64,000 bases of DNA, taken from positions 3,782,001 to 3,846,000 of the forward strand of contig JAFEKX020000001.1 of NCBI GenBank assembly GCA_016893485.2, in the 5' to 3' direction. The position numbers and the translations under genes are program-made. Shown here piece after piece: positions 27,404 through 35,288 of this stretch. The notes under the pieces were generated by a model. That model searched no databases and had not been told where the DNA came from. It saw nothing but the letters and a program-made list of their open reading frames with translations. Origin of the DNA: Streptomyces sp. P3. GTDB taxonomy: Bacteria > Actinomycetota > Actinomycetes > Streptomycetales > Streptomycetaceae. The stretch's first letter is position 1; each line of letters opens with the position of its first letter.

Positions 27404-28656
27404 GTGAGCGAATTCCACGGCAGCGAGAGTCACAGCTCGGTACCGGAGCCGAGCCGGGTGCCTCCCCACGGACGCGGGGGACGGCGCTCCGGCACCGGCT
27501 CGCTGAGCTGCGCGGCCCCGACGTCCCGGCCAAGGCGCTGGACGCGCGCGCCCTCGCGGCCCTGGCCGCGAACCCGGGCTGCAAGCGCCGCGCGATCCTG
27601 GACGGCGCGGGGGTGAACAAGGCGGTGCTGGCCGACGCGCTCGGCTCGCCCTCGGCCTTCGGACAGTCCCAGTTCGCCTTCATGCGGGGCAACGCGTTCG
27701 AGGCCCGGGTGAAGGCGGACGGCGGCGCGGAGCTGCTGCGGCTGGTGCACGAGAAGCTGGACCCGGGCGCCGAGCCGCCGACCCGCGCGCGGGTGCCCGA
27801 GCTGGCCGCGATCGGCCCCGAGGGACGCGCGGCCCGTACGGCGCTCGCGCTGCGCGAGGCCTCCGAGGCCGCCGCCTGGACCCTGCTCGACCATCCGATG
27901 CTCGCCCTGGACGTGGCGGGTTCACCCGCGTTCCTCGAGCCGGACGCGGTGGTCGTGCACCCGGACGGCAGTTGGACGGTCGTGGAGATCAAGTCCTTCC
28001 CGATGCTGGACGGTTCGGCGGACCCGGCGAAGGTCGGCGCGGCGGCCCGCCAGTCGGCGGTGTACGTGCTGGCGCTGGAGGAGGTCGCGGCGCAGCTGAA
28101 GCCCGCGCCCCGGGTCCGGCATCGCGTCCTCCTGGTCTGCCCGAAGGACTTCTCGAACCTGCCGACCGCGTCCGCCGTCGACGTCCGTAAGCAACGCGCG
28201 GTCACCGGCCGCCAGTTGGCCCGCCTCACCCGCATCGAGGACATCGCCGACACCCTCCCTGAGGGCACCTGCTTCGCCCCCGACCGCCCGCCGGCCGAGC
28301 TGACCGCCGCCGTCGAGTCGGTGCCCGCGGCCTACGCCCCCGAATGCCTGGCCGCCTGCGAGCTGGCCTTCCACTGCCGCGACCGCTCCCGCACCTCGGG
28401 CGCGGTCACCACCCTCGGCCGCTCCCTGCGCGCCGAGCTGGGCGACCTGACGACGGTGAACGAGGTCCTGTCGGCGGCCCGCGGCGAGACCGGCGACCCG
28501 GACGACCCGGCGGTGGCTGCCCTGCGCAGAGCGGCGGCCCTGCGCGCCGAGGCGCTGCGGGACGCGGCCGAGCGACAAGGGCGGGTGCCGGGGAGCGCCA
28601 CCGAGCCGCGGCTCGTCGAGCCCCTGGAGAGCGTGACGGGCGGTGGCACGCGATGA
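27404..28656 (+). CDS. RecB/Cas4-like nuclease with a probable Fe-S cluster
   Basis: About 417 residues. The PD-(D/E)xK core is visible: EPDAVVVHPDG then WTVVEIKSF (Asp, Glu-x-Lys), with RQSAVYVLALEEVAA as the following helix. Cysteines are placed as in Cas4/AddB/Dna2 nucleases: one early (NPGCKRRAIL) and a late cluster C-x3-C-x5-C in ECLAACELAFHC, consistent with a 4Fe-4S staple. The GTG start gives MSEFHGSES. One frame break lies near 27475. It is the first gene of a damage-inducible operon with the genes at 28721 and 30311. Confidence 0.78.
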
Positions 28657-28720
28657 CCCCGATCCCGTACGGCCCGCACCATCGCACCCCGCTCCCGGTC
28701 GCGCACCCCGAGGGGACCCC

Positions 28721-30314
28721 ATGTCGCTGATCTCGACTCTCGCTCGTCTGGAGGCCGTTGACAGCGGCCGGGCCCAGCCCACCGCCACCGTCCTGCACCG
28801 GCACCTCTCCGCGCGCCCCTCGTCCTCGTGCCGCTCACCACCGCCGGTGAGGCCGGGGCGCCCCTCGGCGCGCTCGTCGGCACGGACCGGGACGCGCCGC
28901 GCCTGCTCGTCGTACCGCAGCCGCGTGACCGGGACCTCAGGTTCGCGTTTCTGGCCGAGCTCGCGGACGTGGTCCTGCCGTACATCGACACGTTCGCGGA
29001 CGACGTGGAGGCCGCCGAGCGCAACGAGACCGATCCGGAGACCGGCAAGCGGGTCAAGGTCGAGGTCGAACTGTGCGCGGACGCACCGCAGTTGATCGTG
29101 CCGAGCCGCGCGGGCGTCGAGCTGGTGCGGCTGCTGGGGCGTTCGACGCGGTTCCGCAGGACCGCCGAGCAGGATCCGAGACCCCGCATCCCGCGCCCCC
29201 GCGCGTGCCGTTGCTGGGGCGCTGGCTGACGCACTTCGGGAGCGGGCCCGGGTCCCCGGTTCCGCGCTGCTGCTCGCGCTCACCGAAGTGCTCGGCCGGC
29301 ACTGGGCCACCGGTCAATCCAGCCTGGAGGACCAGCACTTGGGCGCCCTCCTCGCCTGGATCGCCCCGCCGGACGGCGTCTCCGGCGCCGAGGCCGCGCT
29401 CGACGCGGAGCTACGGCGGGACGCGCAGGGCCAGTTGGTGTGCCCGCCGGCCGGCCCGGCCACGGACCCGGCGTTCGACAACAAGCTGCTCGCCCCGGCC
29501 ATCGAGCGCTACGACCGCGCCCGTACCGCCCTCTCCGCCGCCGAGGACGGCCTGGAGGCGGACGACCGGCTCGGTGAACTCACCGCGGCCGAGCGGGAGA
29601 TCAGGTCCCTCGTCGAGAGCCGCACCCGCCCCACCTGGGACGCGGTGTGGCACGGCATCGACCTGCTGCGGACGCTGCCGGAGGGCGCGCACGCCGTCGA
29701 CCGGTGGACCCGGGACCGCTGGTCGTTCACCGGCCACCGGGACCGGATCACCGCCGGTGAGCCCCGCAGCCGCGCCGCGACGACGCGGTCACCGCGGCCA
29801 ACAAACTGGCCACGCGCGAGCGCGAACAGGCCCGCCTGGACGCCCAGGAGGCCCTGGACGACCCGCTGGTGATGGCCGGGCGGCGGCTCGCCGGAGAGGC
29901 GTTCGCGGGCGAGGTCACGGATGTCGTCATGGCGTACAGCGAGGGCAAGAGCCCCCGCCCGCGCCCGCTGGTGACCGTGCGCACGGACGACCGGCCGCAT
30001 CTCGGGGAGCGGGCGAAGGTGTTCCGGTCGCTGGGCGGGAAGCCGCAGTCGGCGGAGTTCGTGGGGCACGAGGAGGACGGCGCCGTGGTCGTGCTGCGGG
30101 TCGTCGACAAGATGGGGCGCGGCAAGGAACCGGAGACCGGTTCGCTCCCGGAGAAGGGCGACCGGATCTGCTTCACGCTCTTCGAGCACGAGCAGCGCGG
30201 CGGCGCGAAACTGCCCGACCCGGAGGAGACACCGTGGACGCACGGGGTCCGCCGGGCGAGGAGAGCGCTGTCCAGGAGTCCGCCGACCCGGTGACCGAGG
30301 AGGACGTCCTGTGA
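28721..30314 (+). CDS. Unrecognised operon protein; C-terminal stalk and beta-barrel-like region
   Basis: About 530 residues. The N-terminal part is mixed alpha/beta (LLVVPQPRDRDLRFAFLAEL) with an acidic helix (DVEAAERNETDPETGKRVK). The middle is helical (YDRARTALSAAEDGLEADDR). A long charged helix (ANKLATREREQARLDAQEAL) leads to a beta-rich domain (GEVTDVVMAYSEGKSPRPRP, RAKVFRSLGGK, SLPEKGDRICFTLFEHE) that could be an OB/beta-barrel. Frame breaks lie near 28822, 29175, 29255, 29765 and 30245. It overlaps the helicase gene by 4 bp (GTGA). In Dna2/Upf1 helicases a stalk and barrel sit between nuclease and motor; equating them here is inference. Confidence 0.6.
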
Positions 30315-31645
30315 CGACCGTGTTCGACCCCGGTGCCGAGGCAGGACGCGCCACCGACGCGATCCTCCGCGACACCCTGCACGGCACGGCTCGCGGAGTC
30401 GTCGTCGACTCCCCGCCCGGCGCCGGCAAGTCCACCCTCGTCGTCCGCGCGGCCCTCGAACTGGCCGACGCGGGGCGCCCGTTGATGGTGGTCGCGCAGA
30501 CCAACGCGCAGGTCGACGACCTCGTCGTCCGCCTCGCCGAGAAGAACGGCGAGCTGCCGGTCGGCCGCCTCCACAGCAGTGACGCCGACCCGTACGACAA
30601 GGCGCTGGACGACCTGCCGAACGTACGGAAGTCGGCGAAGGCGGGGGAACTTGCCGGGCTGCCGGTCGTCATCTCCACGGCGGCGAAGTGGGCGCACGTC
30701 ACGGTGGACGAGCCGTGGCGGCACGCGATCGTCGACGAGGCGTACCAGATGCGCTCGGACTCGCTGCTGGCCGTGGCCGGGCTGTTCGAGCGGGCGCTGT
30801 TCGTGGGCGACCCGGGGCAGTTGGACCCGTTCGCGATCGTCGGCTCGGAGCAGTGGGCGGGCCTGTCCTACGACCCCTCGGCCTCGGCGGTGACGACCCT
30901 CCTGGCCCACAACCCCGAACTGCCGCAGCACCGCCTGCCGGTGTCCTGGCGCCTCCCGGCGTCGGCGGCCCCGCTGGTCTCGGACGCGTTCTACCCGTAC
31001 ACCCGCTTCCGCAGCGGCACGGACCACGGCGACCGGCGGCTCACCTTCGGTGTCCCGTCGGACGGTTCGGGCCCGGACCAGGTCATCGACGAGGCGGCCG
31101 AGTCGGGTTGGGGCCTGCTGGAGCTCCCCGCCCGCCACACCCCTCGCACGGACCCGGAGGCGGTGCGGGCGGTGGCGACGGTCGTACGACGCCTCTTGGA
31201 CCGGGGCGGCGCGGCCACGTCGGAGCGCTCACCGGACCCCACTCCCCTGACCGCCGACCGCATCGCCGTGGGCACCGCGCACCGGGACCAGGCGGCGGCG
31301 GTCCGCGCGGCGCTGACGGAGCTGGGCGTCACGGACGTCACCGTGGACACCGCGAACCGGCTCCAGGGGCGGGAGTTCGACGTCACGGTGGTCCTCCACC
31401 CGCTCTCCGGCCGCCCCGACGCCACCGCCTTCCACCTGGAGACGGGCCGCCTCTGCGTCCTCGCCTCCCGCCACCGCCACGCCTGCATCGTCATCTGCCG
31501 AGCAGGCGTGACCGACCTCCTGGACGACCACCCGTCGACGGAACCGGTGCAACTGGGGGTCACGGTGAAGTTCCCCGACGGTTGGGAGGCAAATCACGCC
31601 GTGCTCGCGCATCTGTCGGAACACCGGGTGGTGTGGAGACCTTGA
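30311..31645 (+). CDS. SF1 (Upf1/Dna2-like) helicase
   Basis: An intact 444-residue motor. Walker A is SPPGAGKST (Lys40). Motif II is VDEAYQM (residues 141-147), the DEAxQ form of the Upf1/Dna2 group. Motif III is VGDPGQLDP. The second RecA lobe has RIAVGTAHRDQAAAVRAAL, TANRLQGREFDVTVV (motif V) and VLASRHRHACIVI (motif VI). It lacks the N-terminal barrel and stalk of single-chain relatives, which the preceding protein may supply. The last 21 codons are repeated about 180 bp downstream. It is probably a DNA repair translocase working with the nuclease at 27404. Confidence 0.85.
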   Translation: MTTVFDPGAEAGRATDAILRDTLHGTARGVVVDSPPGAGKSTLVVRAALELADAGRPLMVVAQTNAQVDDLVVRLAEKNGELPVGRLHSSDADPYDKALDDLPNVRKSAKAGELAGLPVVISTAAKWAHVTVDEPWRHAIVDEAYQMRSDSLLAVAGLFERALFVGDPGQLDPFAIVGSEQWAGLSYDPSASAVTTLLAHNPELPQHRLPVSWRLPASAAPLVSDAFYPYTRFRSGTDHGDRRLTFGVPSDGSGPDQVIDEAAESGWGLLELPARHTPRTDPEAVRAVATVVRRLLDRGGAATSERSPDPTPLTADRIAVGTAHRDQAAAVRAALTELGVTDVTVDTANRLQGREFDVTVVLHPLSGRPDATAFHLETGRLCVLASRHRHACIVICRAGVTDLLDDHPSTEPVQLGVTVKFPDGWEANHAVLAHLSEHRVVWRP

Positions 31646-31651
31646 CCAGCG
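31580..31651 (+). repeat. Duplicated helicase 3' end, copy 1 (coding)
   Basis: A 72-bp segment encoding the helicase C-terminus (GWEANHAVLAHLSEHRVVWRP-stop) plus ACCAGCG. It matches 31759-31830 at 65 of 72 positions. The six differences inside codons are all synonymous; the seventh changes TGA to AGA. Confidence 0.95.
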
Positions 31652-31758
31652 CACCCGTCCGAACCAGCGGGCGTTACAGCGGCCACGGCCTCCGCCCGGC
31701 GATCGATCCGCAGCCACCTCCCCTCCGCCGGAGGCGGCCGACGGAAACAGCCCCGAGG

Positions 31759-31830
31759 GGTTGGGAGGCGAACCACGCGGTGCTCGCACACCTCTCGGAA
31801 CACCGGGTGGTGTGGAGACCTAGACCAGCG
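31759..31830 (+). repeat. Duplicated helicase 3' end, copy 2
   Basis: This copy lies in a different frame from the helicase and has no visible gene start. It encodes the same 21 residues with different synonymous codons and ends CCT-AGA rather than CCT-TGA (a TAG is present one frame over). The 107 bp between copies look non-coding. Confidence 0.9.
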
Positions 31831-31985
31831 GCTCCTCGTGGTCCGGGCGGCCGGTGATGAATAGCGTGCCGGGCGGCTGGGCAGCAAGGAGTCGGTGTGG
31901 GAGCGGTGCCTCGGGAGTATGCCCAGGGCCTCTTGCGCGGTCGGGGGACAATGGACGGTGGTCCGGCTCGTCGGGCGGGTCATTC

Positions 31986-32381
31986 ATGACGTACGAGGAG
32001 GAGAAGACATGGCGGAGCACACGCCGCGTCGCAATGAATCGCGGCTACGCCCCGCGCCCCCTGCTCTTCGAGCCCGCGCAGGCGGCCGAGGACCCGGAGC
32101 ACTTCTTCGACCTGGAGTCGATGGACGACCCCCGCGAGCTGCTGACACGGGCGACGGAGCTGACCCACGCGTTCCGTGCCGCCGCCGACCGCGCGGTGGA
32201 GTTCCAGGCGATCGCGGCGGCCCAGCTCGCCGACCCGCGCCGCTTCGACCGGCTGACGACGGCGGACATCGCCGAGCGCGCCGAGTGGACCGAGGACTAC
32301 GCGAAGAAGATGGTCGAGTTCGGCCGCGATCTGCTGCGCGGCAGCGAGGGCAGGGACAGCGGAGCCGTCGACCCGGTGTGA
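31986..32381 (+). CDS. Hypothetical small acidic helical protein
   Basis: An intact protein of 131 residues, highly charged and helix-rich (FEPAQAAEDPEHFFDLESMD, RELLTRATELTHAFRAAADR, AEWTEDYAKKMVEFGRDLLR). No membrane segment or known motif. The ATG at 31986 lacks a good ribosome binding site; an internal ATG at 32034 (MNRGYAPRP) is an alternative. The C-terminal part might be a small DNA-binding helical bundle, but I do not recognise it. Confidence 0.55.
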   Translation: MTYEEEKTWRSTRRVAMNRGYAPRPLLFEPAQAAEDPEHFFDLESMDDPRELLTRATELTHAFRAAADRAVEFQAIAAAQLADPRRFDRLTTADIAERAEWTEDYAKKMVEFGRDLLRGSEGRDSGAVDPV

Positions 32382-32528
32382 CCCCGGGCGACTCGTGTGA
32401 ATCGCCTGGCGCCAGAAAGAACTCCTGGCATATGCCGGTCGGGCAAGATACTCCCTCCCGCCCCCTCCTGTCCCGATTTCCGGCAACCCTCGGAGAGCGG
32501 GCGGTCACGGCCGGTAGATCTATGCGGT

Positions 32529-33143
32529 ATGAGCAGCACACAGGACGAGCCCTTCGCCGACCGCTTCGACACCTCGGGCGTCACCTCGGACGGTGCCGCC
32601 TGGCTGGCCTCCGCAGGAACGTATCCGCGCAGCACCCTCGCCCTCTGGACGGAACGCCCGGGCGCCCCGGTCGTCCTCCCCTGCGGCTCCGCCTTCGACG
32701 TCGTGAGCGCCCCGGCGGTCTTCGGCCGCCGCATGGTCGACCGCTTATGGGAGGAGGGCCCCGGCTCGGGGCCGGTGGCCACCTACCGGGGTCGGATGCT
32801 CCTGTTCGCCACCCCCGGCACGGCTCAGCGGCTGCCCTCACTGCTGGGCTGGGAGGAGTGGGGCACCCACCCCGGCGAGCACAGCCGTACGGGATCGGTC
32901 CCGCCGCTGCTGTGTCACGGCAAGGGCGACGCGGTGACCGTCCCGGCGCTGGTCGGAGGTGCCACACCGGCCCCGTTCGACGCGCGCTGGCTGGTCGCCC
33001 CGGACACCCGCCGGCCCTGGCTGCCCGGCGCCGAAATCCTGCTCTGGGCGGCCGTGCGCGCGGCCCGGACAGCCGTACGGATATCGATTTTTCCTCCCGC
33101 CGATCAGGATGCTAAGGTCTACGACGTCAGCAGGCGCCGCTAG
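32529..33143 (+). CDS. Small Prim-Pol-like (DNA primase/polymerase N-terminal) protein with a TTA codon
   Basis: An intact 204-residue protein resembling stand-alone bifunctional primase/polymerase N-terminal domains common in Streptomyces (SDGAAWLASAGTYPRSTLAL, VLPCGSAFDVVSAPAVFGRR, VATYRGRMLLFA, DARWLVAPD). The typical DxD metal motif is not evident, so catalysis is doubtful. Leu73 is encoded by TTA (32745-32747), making translation bldA-dependent. The frame stops inside the tRNA-Lys gene (TAG at 33141-33143), so mRNA and tRNA overlap by 10 bp unless the true end is earlier. Confidence 0.6.
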   Translation: MSSTQDEPFADRFDTSGVTSDGAAWLASAGTYPRSTLALWTERPGAPVVLPCGSAFDVVSAPAVFGRRMVDRLWEEGPGSGPVATYRGRMLLFATPGTAQRLPSLLGWEEWGTHPGEHSRTGSVPPLLCHGKGDAVTVPALVGGATPAPFDARWLVAPDTRRPWLPGAEILLWAAVRAARTAVRISIFPPADQDAKVYDVSRRR

Positions 33144-33207
33144 CTCAGTTGGTTAGAGCAGCTGACTCTTAATCAGCGGGTCCGGGGTTCGAGTCCCTGG
33201 CGGCGCA
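33134..33207 (+). tRNA. tRNA-Lys (CTT), copy 1
   Basis: Acceptor GCGCCGC/GCGGCGC, D arm AGCTCAGTTGGTTAGAGC, anticodon arm GCTGACTCTTAATCAGC with anticodon CTT at 33168-33170, T arm CCGGGGTTCGAGTCCCTGG. No CCA is encoded. It is identical to the copies at 47155 and 52935. Confidence 0.96.
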
Positions 33208-33485
33208 CTAGCGATTAGGTCGCTGACCTGGGCGTCCTCGGTTATCCGAGGGCGCCTTTCGCATGTCCGGGATCCGGGTGAGATGGTCCGTCAGCCACAG
33301 CTCGTACGCGGTGAGCGGGCGGTCCGGACGCAGTCGTTCCGGGTGTCCGGCGGGCGGTTCCTGAAGATCGTCGTCGGCGCACGCGCAGAGGTACGGCAAC
33401 CCGAACGCCAGCAGCAGATCGTCGAACCATTCACGGAGCGCCGCCACGCGCCGGCCCCACCATGTGCCTCCGGCTCCCCACCCAT
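33208..33485 (-). CDS. Hypothetical small protein convergent with tRNA-Lys
   Basis: About 92 residues. The conserved-looking core is VAALREWFDDLLLAFGLPYL then CACADDDLQEPP and LTAYELWLTDHLTRIPD. A frame break lies near 33450; the start (ATG 33485) is uncertain, and a GTG at 33447 would give 79 residues. I recall similar small Streptomyces proteins next to tRNA genes but know no function. The CxC in YLCACADDD may bind metal. The stop is adjacent to the tRNA 3' end. Confidence 0.5.
33231..33259 (+). terminator. tRNA-Lys copy 1 terminator
   Basis: The 11-bp stem GGCGTCCTCGG/CCGAGGGCGCC with one G-T pair and a 4-nt loop is followed by TTT. It overlaps the 3' codons of the minus-strand gene at 33208-33485. 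Confidence 0.75.
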
Positions 33486-33513
33486 GCCGCCCGCCTCCCC
33501 GCCCGTGTCTCGC

Positions 33514-34910
33514 TCACCTCCGGAAAGAATGAGCAGAAGCGCTACAGCGCGGGCTCAGGACGGCTGGAGCGGAGGGCCGCGTGGCGAGGAGGCCGTCAGC
33601 TCTCCGGGCCGGGGTGATCACCACCGTCCAGGAGCCCGCGGCGGTCCGGCCCTCGACCTCCACCTTCACGTTGTCACCGGGCACGGTGAAGCTCTCGCCG
33701 AGGGAGACGGGGGCGTCGGCGAGCGGCGGGTAGACCGAGGTCTCCCAGCATGCCTCGGTGCGCGGATGGGCGTCTACGACCTCGATCGGACCGTTCCCGG
33801 AAGCCGCGCCGTCGCGCACCCGGTACACGAGGATGCCCTGTTTGCAGGCCGTGCTGTCGTTGCCGACCGGGCTGCGCGCCTCGAAGGCCAGCGCGCTGTC
33901 CGTCCCGGTGCGCACCACGGCGAGCTTGGTCCCGAGGCCCAGTCCGAACGCCGGCGATCCCGCCGTGCCGCCGCCCGAGGTGCCCGGTCCGGCGGCCACG
34001 GGTTCCAGGGTCAGGCGGGTGGGCGCGGTGCCCCGTACGCAGACCACCTGGCGCGGGTCCAGCCAGCCCAGCTTCCACTTGTGCCAGGCGAACAGGTCGG
34101 GGGAGAGGCCGAACTGGCTGCCCATCAGGTCCCAGTCGCCGACGTAGGTGTCCCAGTCGCCCTTGCCGTCCACCGGCCGGTGGTAGAGGTCGGGCAGGTC
34201 GAAGACGTGGCCGGTCTCGTGGGCGAGGACGAGCCGGTCCGGCGGGTGCTTCTCGAAGACCGTGACGACCCGTCGGATGTCCGTGCCGTCGGCCCGCAGC
34301 GGGGTGTCCAGGTTGACGACCTTCGTCGCGTCCGAGTCCACGCCCGGGGCGTCCGGGTCGGCGACGAAGTAGACGATGTCGTAGCGCGAGAAGTCGACCT
34401 CGGGGTCGGAGGCGGCGAGCGCGTCCCGGAGGTACGCGGCGCGGTTCACCGGGTTCCAGTCGCGCTGTATGGCGTACGACGTGGACGGGTGCGGCATGCG
34501 GATCCAGTGCCGCAGGGGTGCGGGCGGAGGGTGAACCTGCCGTAGGAGGCGCGTTCGTAGAAGCGGGTGGTGGCCGGGAAGTGGTCGGCGGCGAGTTCGG
34601 CGGGGGTGGTCCGCGGGGTCGCGTCCGGGAAGGAGAGGAAGACCATCACCGCGTTGAGCGGGCGGGTGGGGCGTACGTAGGCGGAGTTCCAGGTGTCCAG
34701 GCCCTCCGAGTGGTGGGCGTCGGTGCGCTTGAGGGCGCAGGGGGTGGTCGAGAACGGCTCGGCGACCGACTGGCTGGACATGATCGAGGTCGCGGCGAGG
34801 GCGGACATGGTGGTGAACACGGCGGCGGTGCCGCGCAGTCCGGGGCGGGTCCGCCACTGGGTGAGCCCCTGAGCGCCGTACGGGAGAGCCCCTTCAGGGG
34901 GAGCTGACAC
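33514..34910 (-). CDS. Secreted M6 (immune inhibitor A)-type metalloprotease
   Basis: About 465 residues. A long signal peptide (RPGLRGTAAVFTTMSALAAT) starts from the GTG at 34910, which has GGAGG upstream. The zinc site is LVLAHETGHVFDLPDLYH (HExxH with the downstream Asp typical of M6). Flanking family features are AVMVFLSFPDATPRTTPAEL, a FPATTRFYERASYGRFTL segment, and WDLMGSQFGLSPDLFAWHKW after the active site. One frame break lies near 34510. A Ca- and Zn-dependent extracellular endoprotease is expected. It is divergent from cdgA. Confidence 0.85.
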
Positions 34911-35288
34911 GGCACGTGGACCTCCGGGAGCGGGTTCGCGGGACACCGACACCCAGCCTGTGATGGTTTGTTGGGGTACGCCCTGTTTATCTGCACCAGA
35001 AGGGTGAGGGGCGGGGCCCGGGCGGCTGAGACACGCCCGGCCCGACATCCGGAAACACTCACGGAACGTCACATGTGATCGGCCATTTGAAGAACCTGCC
35101 CAGGTGCGGGCGGAATCGATCTGCCGGAAAGTGCCGTTGTTCCGGGACACTGGACAGTGGCTGGAAGGGCCGGGGCCAACCTCTATGATCGGCACACTTT
35201 CCTGCACGGACACGGCACGGCGGCCCCCACCCGGTCGGCCATCCCGACGAGACCCATCCGAAGATCGAGTGCACTGCGGGAGCGAGCG
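34911..35288. promoter_or_regulatory. Divergent protease / cdgA control region with a TCAC-GTGA palindrome
   Basis: A 378-bp gene-free region. TCACATGTGA at 35069-35078 is a perfect palindrome preceded by another TCAC (35059-35062). TCAC/GTGA half-sites resemble BldD boxes, and BldD is known to repress cdgA in S. coelicolor. The match to the full BldD consensus is incomplete. Confidence 0.4.

Noticed and set aside
26518..28656. A 712-residue open frame joining a PAP2 membrane enzyme to a RecB-like nuclease
   Set aside because: A damage promoter and a GTG start for the nuclease lie inside it in another frame, and a one-base shift gives a natural PAP2 stop at 27323. A fusion is unlikely given the indel rate here.
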